Of a stretch of DNA of 64,000 nt, positions 18,535-27,018 are shown piece by piece. The stretch's first letter is position 1; each line of letters begins with the position of its first letter. The DNA lies in contig JAQGMJ010000021.1 of NCBI GenBank assembly GCA_028292405.1, positions 1 through 64,000 on the forward strand, in the 5' to 3' direction. Both the position numbers and the translations under genes were made by a program. Source of the DNA: Betaproteobacteria bacterium. Lineage in GTDB: Bacteria > Pseudomonadota > Gammaproteobacteria > Burkholderiales > JAEUOS01. Under the pieces are notes generated by a model. That model had not been told where the DNA came from, did not search any database, and saw only the letters and a list, made by a program, of their open reading frames with translations.

Positions 18535-20136
18535 GTGACCGGCTCGCGGCAGCTACCCCTGGTTCGCTCCCGCCTCGGCCTGGTGTGGCGTCTCCTGACG
18601 GGGGGGGCCGGGGCGCGCGCGGAGTTCCAGGCCAGGGTCCTGCGACGCTCCTTATTGTTCAGCGCGCCCTGGTATCTGCGGACCTATCCGGAAGTCGCCG
18701 CCGCCGGCGTGGACCCGGTCCTGCACTACCTTGCGCGCGGCGCCGCCCAGGGGTACGACCCCGGCCCGCGGTTTTCCACGCGCGGCTACGCCGCGCGCCA
18801 CCGTATCGCCGGCCTGACCGGTATCAATCCGCTGGCGCATTGGGAGATTTTTCATCCGGCCGCGGTGCGCCGCAGATCCGGTCAGGGTCTTTTCGTCGGT
18901 GAGTATGCGGCGCCCACGCAGGCGCTTGCCGCGCGCTTCCGCGAAGCGCAGGCGGCACGGCGTCTGGCTGCGCGGACGCGGGTATTGATCATCGACGACG
19001 GCGTGCCCCTTCCCTCGGAAGGGGCTGGCTTTCCCCGCGCATGCGCGCTGCTGCGCGCATTGTGCGACCGTGGCGTGTTTGTCACCCACTATCCGCGCCT
19101 CCATCCCGAGGGGCGTTTCGACCAGGCGATGGCCTGCCTGCCGCCGCAAGTGGAGATCATCGATCGCGCCGGCGCGGCCGGCCTGGCCGGGTTTCTGCGC
19201 GAACACGCCGGGGCCTACGATCTGGCGATCGTCAGCCGCCCGCATAACATGGCCGCCTTCAGGGAGGCCTGCCGCAGCGCGCCCGGCTTCGCCGGCACGC
19301 CGGTGATCTACGACGCGGAAGCGATTTTCGCGCTGCGCGACGCCTTGCGCGCGGCACTCGGCGAGGCCGCCATGGGCCCGGCGGCGGTGGCGCCCGGCCC
19401 CGCGCTGGATATGGCCTCACCCGCGCTTGTCGAGGAACTGCAACTGGCCGTAAATGCGCGCATCGTGCTCACGGTAAACGAAGCCGAGGCGGCGCGTTTT
19501 CGTCCCTATGCAGGCGACGTGCGGGTGCTCGGCCCGAGCATACAGGCGCAGCCGGCGGCGACCGCGTTCGATGTACGGCGCGATCTGCTGTTCATCGGGC
19601 GCCTGCTGGAAGACGACTCGCCCAACGCGGACTCGATGCGCTGGTTCGTGCGCCGGGTGATGCCCTTGCTCGACGCCTTGATCGGCGACGACTACAAGCT
19701 GGAGATGGTGGGCCCCTGCTCGGCAACCCTGGCGCGGGAACTGGGCAGCCAACGGGTGCGCCTCCATGGCCGTGTCGATGATCTGGCGCCGTTTTACGCA
19801 ACGGCGCGCGTGTTCGTCGCGCCGACCCGGTTTGCCTCGGGCACCCCGCAAAAGGTTTACGAAGCCGCGGCGCACGGCGTGCCGGTGGTGGCCTCGGGCC
19901 TGCTGGCCGGCCAATTGGGCTGGCGCGATCAGGCCGAGCTGCTGGCGGGCGATTGTCCCCGCTCCTTCGCCGCGGCTTGCGCGCGCCTGTACAGCGATGC
20001 CGGCTTGTGGGCGAGCCTGCGGCAGCAGGCCCTGGCCCGGGTGCGTCAGGAGTGCGATCCGGTATGCTTTGGGGCAACGCTTCAGGCCGCGATCGACGAT
20101 GCCCTGGCCGGCCGGGCGCGTTTCCCGCCGGTGTGA
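18535..20136 (+). CDS. Glycosyltransferase, GT4-like, with N-terminal NPL-HW motifs
   Basis: This 533-aa protein starts at GTG 18535, only 16 bases after the ychF stop. Residues about 40-105 contain the paired motif YPEVAAAGVDPVLHYLARG and GINPLAHWEIF, found at the N-terminus of many large bacterial glycosyltransferases. Residues about 140-300 form the acceptor Rossmann-like domain. The donor domain carries DLLFIGRLLEDDSPNADSM and FVAPTRFASGTPQKVYEAAA, the E-rich GT4 motif with VYEAAAHGVPVVAS. It most likely adds a sugar to a surface glycan. No other glycan gene is next to it. Its cotranscription with ychF is probably by read-through. The sugar and acceptor are unknown. Confidence 0.82.
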   Translation: MTGSRQLPLVRSRLGLVWRLLTGGAGARAEFQARVLRRSLLFSAPWYLRTYPEVAAAGVDPVLHYLARGAAQGYDPGPRFSTRGYAARHRIAGLTGINPLAHWEIFHPAAVRRRSGQGLFVGEYAAPTQALAARFREAQAARRLAARTRVLIIDDGVPLPSEGAGFPRACALLRALCDRGVFVTHYPRLHPEGRFDQAMACLPPQVEIIDRAGAAGLAGFLREHAGAYDLAIVSRPHNMAAFREACRSAPGFAGTPVIYDAEAIFALRDALRAALGEAAMGPAAVAPGPALDMASPALVEELQLAVNARIVLTVNEAEAARFRPYAGDVRVLGPSIQAQPAATAFDVRRDLLFIGRLLEDDSPNADSMRWFVRRVMPLLDALIGDDYKLEMVGPCSATLARELGSQRVRLHGRVDDLAPFYATARVFVAPTRFASGTPQKVYEAAAHGVPVVASGLLAGQLGWRDQAELLAGDCPRSFAAACARLYSDAGLWASLRQQALARVRQECDPVCFGATLQAAIDDALAGRARFPPV

Positions 20137-20595
20137 TTGGTGCCGGCCCGCGGCACCATCATGGTGCCGTGCACCGCAAGCATGCGCGCGCTGCCTGCGC
20201 ATCGCCCGGTTATGCGCTTGAGGAAGCGTATAAACGATTAATCCCCTTGGTATGTTATTTGCGAAACCCCTGATACAGGTTTACCGCAGAGGCACGCGTG
20301 TATGTTGAATTGTGTTAAATGCGTGCCGCCGCAAGAAAAATAGTTCAGGGTTGAGCATTGGCGGATTTTCCCGCAGCACATGCACCTGCCACAGCGTGAC
20401 TTACGCCGGTGGGAAGCATCAGCCGTCTTTCGCGGACGAAGGGAATGGTATGCAAATGGGCGCACGAGAACGTATACAAGCGCGGTGTTTTTTTAAGTTT
20501 CGAGTGGCATCGTCCGATATGTTGATGAGTGCTGCCGCTCCGGCAGTGCCGTCGGCGAATTCGCCACGCTGCCCCTGACACCGAGCCCGCCGCCC
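20137..20595 (+). other. 459-base gap with overlapping inverted repeats
   Basis: No convincing gene is seen. Just after the glycosyltransferase stop, the elements GGTGCCG (20139-20145), CGGCACCAT (20151-20159), ATGGTGCCG (20161-20169) and GCACC (20171-20175) can form three mutually exclusive hairpins. There is no T-run, so this is not a standard terminator. The remainder up to the GGDEF-EAL start must contain that gene's promoter; I see no cyclic-di-GMP riboswitch signature. Confidence 0.45.
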
Positions 20596-23500
20596 ATGCC
20601 CTCTCTCGTTTCGCGATTTCTCGGTCGCCTCTCCGTCGGCAGGAAACTTCTGCTGATCTACCTGCTCGATCTGACGGCGGTGATCTTCGTCTCCAGCATC
20701 CTGATCAACGAAAAATACCTGGCGATCAATTTCGCCCGCAAGGAAGTGGTCGGCAATTCCTACATCCTGGTGGTGCGCGACGTCATGCTCACCGCCGCCA
20801 ATCCGGAACTGGACCAGCCGGACGCCGCCGCCAAGCTGAAAAAGCAGGCCGGCGCGGTCGCCGACATCGAAACCGAACTGGGCAACGAAGGGCTGCAAAG
20901 CCGCGAGCCGAACCAGTTGTTCATCCGCGCCCTCGACAAGCTGGGCGAGCGCGCCGCCGTCGCGGCGCCTGTAGCCGCCGGTGCCCACTCCGCCGATGCG
21001 GACAAGGCCGCCGCCAGCAACAGCCGGGTAAAGAATGATGAAGCCGCCGTCGCCGAGGCCCTGACGAAGGGTCACGACCTGATGACGCGCATCGCCAACC
21101 AGTCGAACCTGATTCTCGATCCCGACCTCGACAGCTACTACACCATGTCGATCATGGCGCTGCGCTATCCGGAACTGGCCGAGGCGATCACGGCCACCGC
21201 GGCGAAGGCGCGCGAGCCGACGCCGCCGGATGCGGTGCAGCAGGGCGAGAAGCGCACCCAGTACCTGATCATCGAAGGGCGGCTCGATGCCGTCGCCAAG
21301 GGCATCGAGGCCGACTTCAGCGAAGGCTTCGCCGCCGCCACTCCCGAATTGAAGCAGGCGCTCGATCCTTCGCGGATCAAGCTGGCGGCGGCGATCGAGC
21401 GCTTTCGCCACGAGGCGCGCGACGTCGTCGAAAACAAGACCACCACCGACGGCCTGAGCCGCCTGGAAGCGGAGCGGCGCAACGCGCTGCTGGCGCTGGG
21501 CGAGTCCTGGGCCGGCTCCAACGTGCAGATGCAGCGCCTGCTCGACCTGCGCATCCACAACCTGTTCACTCGCATGTGGACCCATCTCGGCACGGCCCTG
21601 TTCCTGCTCGGGGTGATCCTGACGATGGTGTTTTTCGTCGCTCGCGCCATCGCGCTGCCGCTACGGCGCCTGGCCGACGTTGCCGACGACGTGCGGCGCA
21701 CCGGCGACCACACCATCCGCGCGCACTGGAACAGCACCGACGAAATCGGCCGCCTGGTCGGCGCCTTCAACGACATGCTGACCCAGCTCGACCACGAGCG
21801 CATGGTGCAGCAGGAAATGGCGGCCAGCGCGCGCGCCGCCAAGGCGCAGCACGAGCTGCTCGAGGCGATCCCGATTCCCCTGGTTGTCACCGCGGTGCCG
21901 GACCACGAGGTATTGCACGCCAACCAGCCCTCGCTGGATTGGCTCGGCGGCGGTGTCGCCGATCCGTGGAGCGAGGGCCTGGACCCCGGCGTGCGCTCGC
22001 GCTTTTTCCAGCGCCTGGCCGACCGCGACGGCGTCGACGAATTCGAAGTGCGCTGGAAGGGCAGTACCGAGCCGGTGTGGGCGGTGCTTTCCGCGCGCCG
22101 TCTCAACTACCAGGGCAGCGATGCGGTGCTCACTACCTTCACGCCGATCAACCGCATCAAGCTGATGGAGCAGCGCCTGGAACTGTGGGCCAAGGTGTTC
22201 GAGGCCTCCTCCGAGTCCATCATGATCATGGACCCCGACCACCGCATCCTCTCGGTGAACCGCGCCTTCTGCCGCACCACGCTCTATGAGTTCCACGAGG
22301 TCCTGGGCGAGACGCCGGACTTCCTGTTGTCCGAGCGCCACAAGCACAGCGACTTTTTCGGCAATTTCTGGAACTCGGTGGACGCGCGCGGCGCCTACCA
22401 GGGCGAGATCTGGATCCGCCGCCGCAACGGCGACTCCTACCCCGCCTGGCTGGTGGTCTCGGTGGTGCGCGACGCGCTCGGCGACGTCTCGCACTACATC
22501 GGCATCTCGCTCGACATCAGCGACCGCAAGGAAAGCGAGGAACGGATCCAGTTCCTGGCCCAGCACGACGCGCTCACCGAGCTGCCGAACCGCTCGCTCT
22601 GCCTGGAGCGCCTGTCGCTGTCGATGCACCAGGCGCAGCGCACCGGGCAGAAGGTCGGCGTGCTGTTCATCGACCTCGACCGCTTCAAGACCATCAACGA
22701 CTCGCTCGGCCACCATGTCGGCGACGGCCTGCTGCGCTCGATCGCCCAGCGCCTCACCGAAGCCACGCGCGGCGGCGACACCGTCAGCCGCCTGGGGGGA
22801 GACGAATTCGTGGTGGTGCTCAACGGCGTGGCCGACAGCGTCGAGATCGCCACCATCATCGAGCGCCGGCTGATCCCCTCGATCAACCAGCCGCACCCGG
22901 TCGAAGGCCAGCAGATTCACATCTCGTGCAGCGTCGGCATCGCCGTCTATCCCGATGATGGCGACGATATCGGCGAACTGATGCGCCACGCCGACACCGC
23001 CATGTACCACGCCAAGGCCAACGGCCGCAACATGGCGCACTTCTTTACCCCCGACCTGAACGCCCGCGCGCAGGAGCGCATGGTGCTGGAAACCAGCCTG
23101 CGCTACGCGCTTGAACGCGGCGAGCTCTGCCTGCACTACCAGCCGCGCATCGATGCGAAGACCCGTCGCGTTCTTGGAGTGGAGGGCTTGCTGCGCTGGA
23201 ACCATCCGGAAATCGGCCTGGTGTCGCCGGCGCACTTCATCCCGATCGCCGAGGAGACCGGGCTGATCGTGCCGATCGGCGACTGGGTGGTGGCCGAGGC
23301 CTGCCGTCAGTACGCCGAGTGGCGGGATGCCGGCATGGGCGACGTCGGCATCTCAATCAATCTTTCGGCGGTGCAATTGCGCAAGCCCGGCCTGCTGGAA
23401 ACGCTGAAAGTCAACCTGGCGCGCCACGAAATGCCGCCCCACATGCTGGAACTGGAACTGACCGAAACCATCCTGATGGACAGCGTCGAAACCACCATCG

Positions 23501-23862
23501 AGCAGCTTGAAGGCTTCAAGGCGATCGGCGTGCAACTGTCGATCGACGATTTCGGCACCGGTTACTCCAGCCTCAACTACCTGAAGCGCTTCCCGATCGA
23601 CAAGCTGAAAATCGACCGCTCCTTCGTCCACGCCATGCTCGAAGATACCACCGCGCTGGCGATCACCAAGGTGATCATCGGCCTGGGCCACACGCTTGGC
23701 CTACGGGTGGTCGCCGAAGGGGTGGAGCAGGAAGACGAAGCCCGTGCCCTGCGCGCCGCCCAGTGCGACGAATTGCAGGGCTTCCTGTTCGCCCGGCCGA
23801 TTCCGGCGGCTGAACTGCAGGCCTGGGTCCAAGCCGAGGGAGAGCGCACCGTCGCGGCGTGA
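20596..23862 (+). CDS. Membrane GGDEF-EAL cyclic-di-GMP enzyme with HAMP and PAS domains
   Basis: A 1088-aa sensor. An N-terminal membrane helix (about 17-38), a roughly 290-residue periplasmic helical domain and a second helix (about 332-353) are followed by HAMP (353-400), a degenerate PAS (about 415-520) and a PAS-PAC pair (about 528-650). The GGDEF domain has an intact SRLGGDEF motif at about residues 732-739 and an RGGD inhibitory site five residues before it. The EAL domain has EGLLR at 863-867 (Gly in place of Ala), the catalytic ELTETILM and DDFGTGYSS motifs, and KIDRSFV. Both activities look possible. The ribosome-binding site is poor. The gene stands alone with a terminator behind it. 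The periplasmic ligand is unknown. Confidence 0.92.
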   Translation: MPSLVSRFLGRLSVGRKLLLIYLLDLTAVIFVSSILINEKYLAINFARKEVVGNSYILVVRDVMLTAANPELDQPDAAAKLKKQAGAVADIETELGNEGLQSREPNQLFIRALDKLGERAAVAAPVAAGAHSADADKAAASNSRVKNDEAAVAEALTKGHDLMTRIANQSNLILDPDLDSYYTMSIMALRYPELAEAITATAAKAREPTPPDAVQQGEKRTQYLIIEGRLDAVAKGIEADFSEGFAAATPELKQALDPSRIKLAAAIERFRHEARDVVENKTTTDGLSRLEAERRNALLALGESWAGSNVQMQRLLDLRIHNLFTRMWTHLGTALFLLGVILTMVFFVARAIALPLRRLADVADDVRRTGDHTIRAHWNSTDEIGRLVGAFNDMLTQLDHERMVQQEMAASARAAKAQHELLEAIPIPLVVTAVPDHEVLHANQPSLDWLGGGVADPWSEGLDPGVRSRFFQRLADRDGVDEFEVRWKGSTEPVWAVLSARRLNYQGSDAVLTTFTPINRIKLMEQRLELWAKVFEASSESIMIMDPDHRILSVNRAFCRTTLYEFHEVLGETPDFLLSERHKHSDFFGNFWNSVDARGAYQGEIWIRRRNGDSYPAWLVVSVVRDALGDVSHYIGISLDISDRKESEERIQFLAQHDALTELPNRSLCLERLSLSMHQAQRTGQKVGVLFIDLDRFKTINDSLGHHVGDGLLRSIAQRLTEATRGGDTVSRLGGDEFVVVLNGVADSVEIATIIERRLIPSINQPHPVEGQQIHISCSVGIAVYPDDGDDIGELMRHADTAMYHAKANGRNMAHFFTPDLNARAQERMVLETSLRYALERGELCLHYQPRIDAKTRRVLGVEGLLRWNHPEIGLVSPAHFIPIAEETGLIVPIGDWVVAEACRQYAEWRDAGMGDVGISINLSAVQLRKPGLLETLKVNLARHEMPPHMLELELTETILMDSVETTIEQLEGFKAIGVQLSIDDFGTGYSSLNYLKRFPIDKLKIDRSFVHAMLEDTTALAITKVIIGLGHTLGLRVVAEGVEQEDEARALRAAQCDELQGFLFARPIPAAELQAWVQAEGERTVAA

Positions 23863-23909
23863 CATTGCAGTCCGACCTGGATGGCGAAGTGTCGCCATTC
23901 AGGGATTGA

Positions 23910-23941
23910 CAGGCTGATCGGCGACGATCGGCCTGTTTTTG
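23910..23941 (+). terminator. Intrinsic terminator of the GGDEF-EAL gene
   Basis: An 11-bp stem (CAGGCTGATCG / CGATCGGCCTG, one G-T pair) with a GCGA loop is followed by TTTTT. It lies 48 bases after the stop. The remaining 230 bases to the DUF3300 gene contain no further gene. Confidence 0.75.
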
Positions 23942-24172
23942 TCGGCTTTCTCCTACAGGGCATGCCGCCGGCTCCGACAGCATCGACATGCACCTTAAGT
24001 TATCTTCAAGAGGACGTAAGGCTTTGGCAGTTGCTTGTAACGCTTTGTATCACTTGTATCTCCGGTAGACGGCAGGTCCGCGCGGCGCGTTAATAACTCA
24101 CGCCGCGCGGAAACCCGCGTTGAAACAGAGCAGAAGGCGGGCCAAAACCTATAACACGACCTCGAGGAAGAC

Positions 24173-26347
24173 ATGGACACCGTTACCAAAGCTTCGATCA
24201 TCGGCATCCCCGTAGCCACCCTGGTGATAGCCGTCGCGGTTGCCACGGCTTACCAGACCCCGTCGGTGGCGCAAGTGCAAAACACGCCCGCGCCGGTCGT
24301 GGCGCAGGCGGCTATGGCCCCGCCGCCGCCTTACGGCCAGCCGCCCGCGCCGCCGCCCAATGCCCAGCCCGCGTCTTCGTACGCGCCCGCACCGGCTTAC
24401 TCGAACACCTATGCGCCCGCCGACCCGAATGCCGGGCCGCCCCCCGCCTCGTTTTCCAGGCAGGAACTCGACCAGATGCTGGCGCCGGTAGCCCTCTACC
24501 CTGATCGCCTGCTGTCGCAGGTGCTGATGGCTGCGACCTATCCGCTTGAGGTGGTGCAGGCCGACCGCTGGCTCAAGGCGCACCCGAACCTGAAGGGCGA
24601 CGCCGCCGTACAGGCCGCGCAGGGCAACAACTGGGACCCCAGCGTGATTTCGCTCGTTGCCTTCCCGCAGATTCTCGACATGATGGACCAGCGCCTGGAT
24701 TGGACCCAGCGCCTCGGCGACGCCTTCCTCGACCAGCAGGCGCAGGTGATGGATGCCGTGCAGGGCCTGCGCCAGCGCGCCTACCAGGCCGGCAACCTGC
24801 GTTCGAACCAGTACCTGACCGTGCAGCAGGACGCGGGCGAATACATCGTCGAGCCGGCGCAGCCCAGCCAGGTCTACGTACCCTACTACGACCCTAACGT
24901 GGTCTATGGCGCCTGGTCGGACCCCGGCTACCCGCCGGTCTACTGGGCGCCTCCGCCTGCCTACTACCCGCCGCCGCGTCCCGGCATCAGCCTGAGCTTC
25001 GGCACGGGCGTGGCCTTGTCTGCGGGATTTTTCTTCGGCGCCTTCGACTGGCATCAGCACCATGCCCGCGTGGCCGACGTGCGCCCGTACTACTACCGCA
25101 CGGCGGTGCGTCGCGAGACCACCATCGTCAACAACCGCACCACCATCAACAATAACGTCACGATCAACAAGGGCGGCGCCCGTCCCGCGGCAGTGGCGCT
25201 TGCCACCGCTCCTGGGGCTTGGCGCCATGACCCGGGGCACCGCGGCGCCACGCCGTACCGCGATCCCGCGGTGCGCCAGCAATTCGCGGGCGCCAACCCG
25301 GCCGCAGCGCGCGACCAGCGCGCCGCCGAAGCGCGCGCGCAGCAGCAACCCGGGCAGGGCCGCCCGGACGCCCGCCGCCCCGGTGAGCGCCCACAGGCCC
25401 TGACCGGTCCGGCTGCCGCCGCGGCCAACCCGCAAGCCAATGCACAAGCAGCGGCGCAGGCCAACGCCCAGCGTCAGGCCCAGGAACGCGGTGCCGCCGA
25501 GCAGCAGCGCGGCGAGCGCGAGCGCCAGGGCCGCGAAGCGCAGAATGCGCAGCGCCAGGGCCTGGCGCAGCAGCCGGCCCAACAACAGGCGCAACAGCGC
25601 AACGAGCAACAGCAGCAGTCTCAACGCGCTGAACAGCAGCGGGGCGAGCGCGACCGCCAGGCCCGCGAAGCGCAAAATGTGCAGCGCCCAGGCCAGGCGC
25701 AACAGCCGGCGCAGCAAGCACAACAGGCACAACAGGCACAACAGCGCAACGAACAACAGCAGCAAGCTCAACGCGCTGACCAACAGCGTGGCGAGCGCGA
25801 CCGCCAGACCCGTGACGCGCAAAACCAGCAGCGCCCGGGCCAAGCGCAGCCGGCGCAGCCGGCACAGCAGGCACAGCAGGCACAGCAGCAGGCCCAGCGC
25901 GCCGAGCAACAACGCGGCGAACAGCAACGCGCGGCACAACAGCGCACCGAGCAGGACCGCGCCGCTCGCGAGCAGCAGCGTGCCCAGCAGGCTTCAACCC
26001 AGCAGGCACAGCAAGCGCAGCAGGCACAGCAACGTTCAGCCCAGCAGGCCCAGCAACGCGCCGCCGAACAACAGCAGCGTTCGGCGCAGCAGGCCCAGCA
26101 GCAGCAACAGCAGCGGGCGGCGCAGCAGGCCCAGCAGCAGCAGCAGCGCACGGCGCAACAAGCGCAGCAGGGCGCGGCGGAACAACAGCAACGCGCCGCG
26201 CAGCAAGCCCAGCATGCCGCCGAGCAGGCGCGGGTTGCGCAGCAGCACGCCGCCCCTGCCGCCCCGGCGGCGGCACCGGCGCCGCATCCCGCCGGCGCTC
26301 CCGGCGGCGGGCACGGCGAGCGTCGTGAGGGCGAACGTCACCACTAA
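24173..26347 (+). CDS. Secreted DUF3300 protein with a long Q/A/R-rich repeat tail
   Basis: A 724-aa exported protein. A hydrophobic N-terminal segment (about 8-27) acts as signal or anchor, followed by a Pro/Ala-rich linker to about residue 95. The DUF3300 domain (about 98-300) is recognised from QMLAPVALYPDRLLSQVL, TYPLEVVQADRWL, and VYVPYYDPNVVYG. A Tyr/Pro-rich stretch and a Gly-rich hydrophobic segment (TGVALSAGFFFGAFDW) follow. From about residue 370 the chain is almost entirely Gln, Ala, Arg and Glu, with an imperfect 42-49-residue repeat. It ends in ERREGERHH. GAGGAAG precedes the start, and a strong terminator follows. The function of DUF3300 is not established. The tail should be disordered or coiled-coil and highly polar. 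Confidence 0.82.
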   Translation: MDTVTKASIIGIPVATLVIAVAVATAYQTPSVAQVQNTPAPVVAQAAMAPPPPYGQPPAPPPNAQPASSYAPAPAYSNTYAPADPNAGPPPASFSRQELDQMLAPVALYPDRLLSQVLMAATYPLEVVQADRWLKAHPNLKGDAAVQAAQGNNWDPSVISLVAFPQILDMMDQRLDWTQRLGDAFLDQQAQVMDAVQGLRQRAYQAGNLRSNQYLTVQQDAGEYIVEPAQPSQVYVPYYDPNVVYGAWSDPGYPPVYWAPPPAYYPPPRPGISLSFGTGVALSAGFFFGAFDWHQHHARVADVRPYYYRTAVRRETTIVNNRTTINNNVTINKGGARPAAVALATAPGAWRHDPGHRGATPYRDPAVRQQFAGANPAAARDQRAAEARAQQQPGQGRPDARRPGERPQALTGPAAAAANPQANAQAAAQANAQRQAQERGAAEQQRGERERQGREAQNAQRQGLAQQPAQQQAQQRNEQQQQSQRAEQQRGERDRQAREAQNVQRPGQAQQPAQQAQQAQQAQQRNEQQQQAQRADQQRGERDRQTRDAQNQQRPGQAQPAQPAQQAQQAQQQAQRAEQQRGEQQRAAQQRTEQDRAAREQQRAQQASTQQAQQAQQAQQRSAQQAQQRAAEQQQRSAQQAQQQQQQRAAQQAQQQQQRTAQQAQQGAAEQQQRAAQQAQHAAEQARVAQQHAAPAAPAAAPAPHPAGAPGGGHGERREGERHH
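25502..26230 (+). repeat. Q/A/R low-complexity repeat region in the DUF3300 gene
   Basis: Units beginning QQRGERxRQ (or QQRGEQQR) start at about residues 444, 488, 537 and 579, separated by 44, 49 and 42 residues. The downstream part dissolves into short CAGCAGGCC/CAGCAGGCACAG runs encoding QQA. The DNA is rich in CAG and CAA and prone to slippage. Units 1-3 are clearly duplicated; the rest is degenerate. Confidence 0.75.
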
Positions 26348-26362
26348 GCTGGATGGAAAAAG

Positions 26363-26391
26363 AAAACGGGCCGCGCAAGCGGCCCGTTTTT
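26363..26391. terminator. Bidirectional intrinsic terminator
   Basis: A perfect 12-bp stem (AAAACGGGCCGC / GCGGCCCGTTTT) is closed by a GCAA tetraloop and followed by T. The A-run on the left gives a T-run on the other strand. It lies between the converging DUF3300 and rhomboid genes. Confidence 0.85.
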
Positions 26392-26404
26392 CGTCGGCAG
26401 GGCG

Positions 26405-27001
26405 CTAGCGCCGCCGCCACAGCAGAAAGGGAATCGCGCCGACCAGGCCGCCCAGGTGCGCGAAATGCGCCACGCCTTCCTGCGTGCCGGTCACGCCCAG
26501 ATAAAGTTCGAGCAGCACATACAGCACGACAAAAATCCGCGCCGGCAGGGGAATCGGCGGAATGATCAGGACGATGATGCGCTTGGGGAAAAACACCGCG
26601 AAGGCCAGCATCACGCCGAACACCGCGCCGGAAGCGCCCACGGTATAGCCCGAGGGCAGGTGGGCAAACCAGGTGAACGCCAGTTGCGTCAGGCCCGCCA
26701 TCAGCACGCTGCTGAAATAAAGCCCGGCATAGCGCTTGATCCCCATCACCTCTTCGACCTGCTGGCCGAACATGAACAGCCCCCACATATTCAGCAGGAT
26801 GTGCGTCCAGGACTGCGGATCATGCAGGAAGGCATAAGTGATCAGCTGCCAGATCTCGAAGGGCGGATTGCCGGCGGCGGCGCTGCCCAGCGGCCACAGC
26901 CCAAAGTTGACGATCACCGGTTCCGGAATCGCCAGTTCGATGCAGTAGATGACTGCATTGATCAGGATCAGGATGCGAGTGAGATTGAGAAAGGAGGGCA
27001 T
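26405..27001 (-). CDS. Rhomboid-family intramembrane serine protease
   Basis: A 198-aa six-helix membrane protein. The catalytic Ser lies in GASGAVFG and the partner His in FAHLGGLVGA. The HILLNMWGLFMFG segment carries the conserved Asn of the oxyanion site. Its start lies 17 bases after the stop of the upstream ABC transporter gene, so the two are probably co-transcribed. Substrates of such bacterial rhomboids are generally unknown. Confidence 0.9.
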   Translation of the reverse strand: MPSFLNLTRILILINAVIYCIELAIPEPVIVNFGLWPLGSAAAGNPPFEIWQLITYAFLHDPQSWTHILLNMWGLFMFGQQVEEVMGIKRYAGLYFSSVLMAGLTQLAFTWFAHLPSGYTVGASGAVFGVMLAFAVFFPKRIIVLIIPPIPLPARIFVVLYVLLELYLGVTGTQEGVAHFAHLGGLVGAIPFLLWRRR

Positions 27002-27018
27002 GGCAGCTTCGGAGAATA

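Noticed and set aside
20137..20595. Cyclic-di-GMP (GEMM) riboswitch before the GGDEF-EAL gene
   Set aside because: I looked for the paired GNRA-tetraloop helix arrangement and did not find it.
25700..26200. CRISPR-like or satellite array
   Set aside because: The repeats are in frame inside a coding sequence, with no spacers of constant length and no cas genes; they are low-complexity protein repeats.
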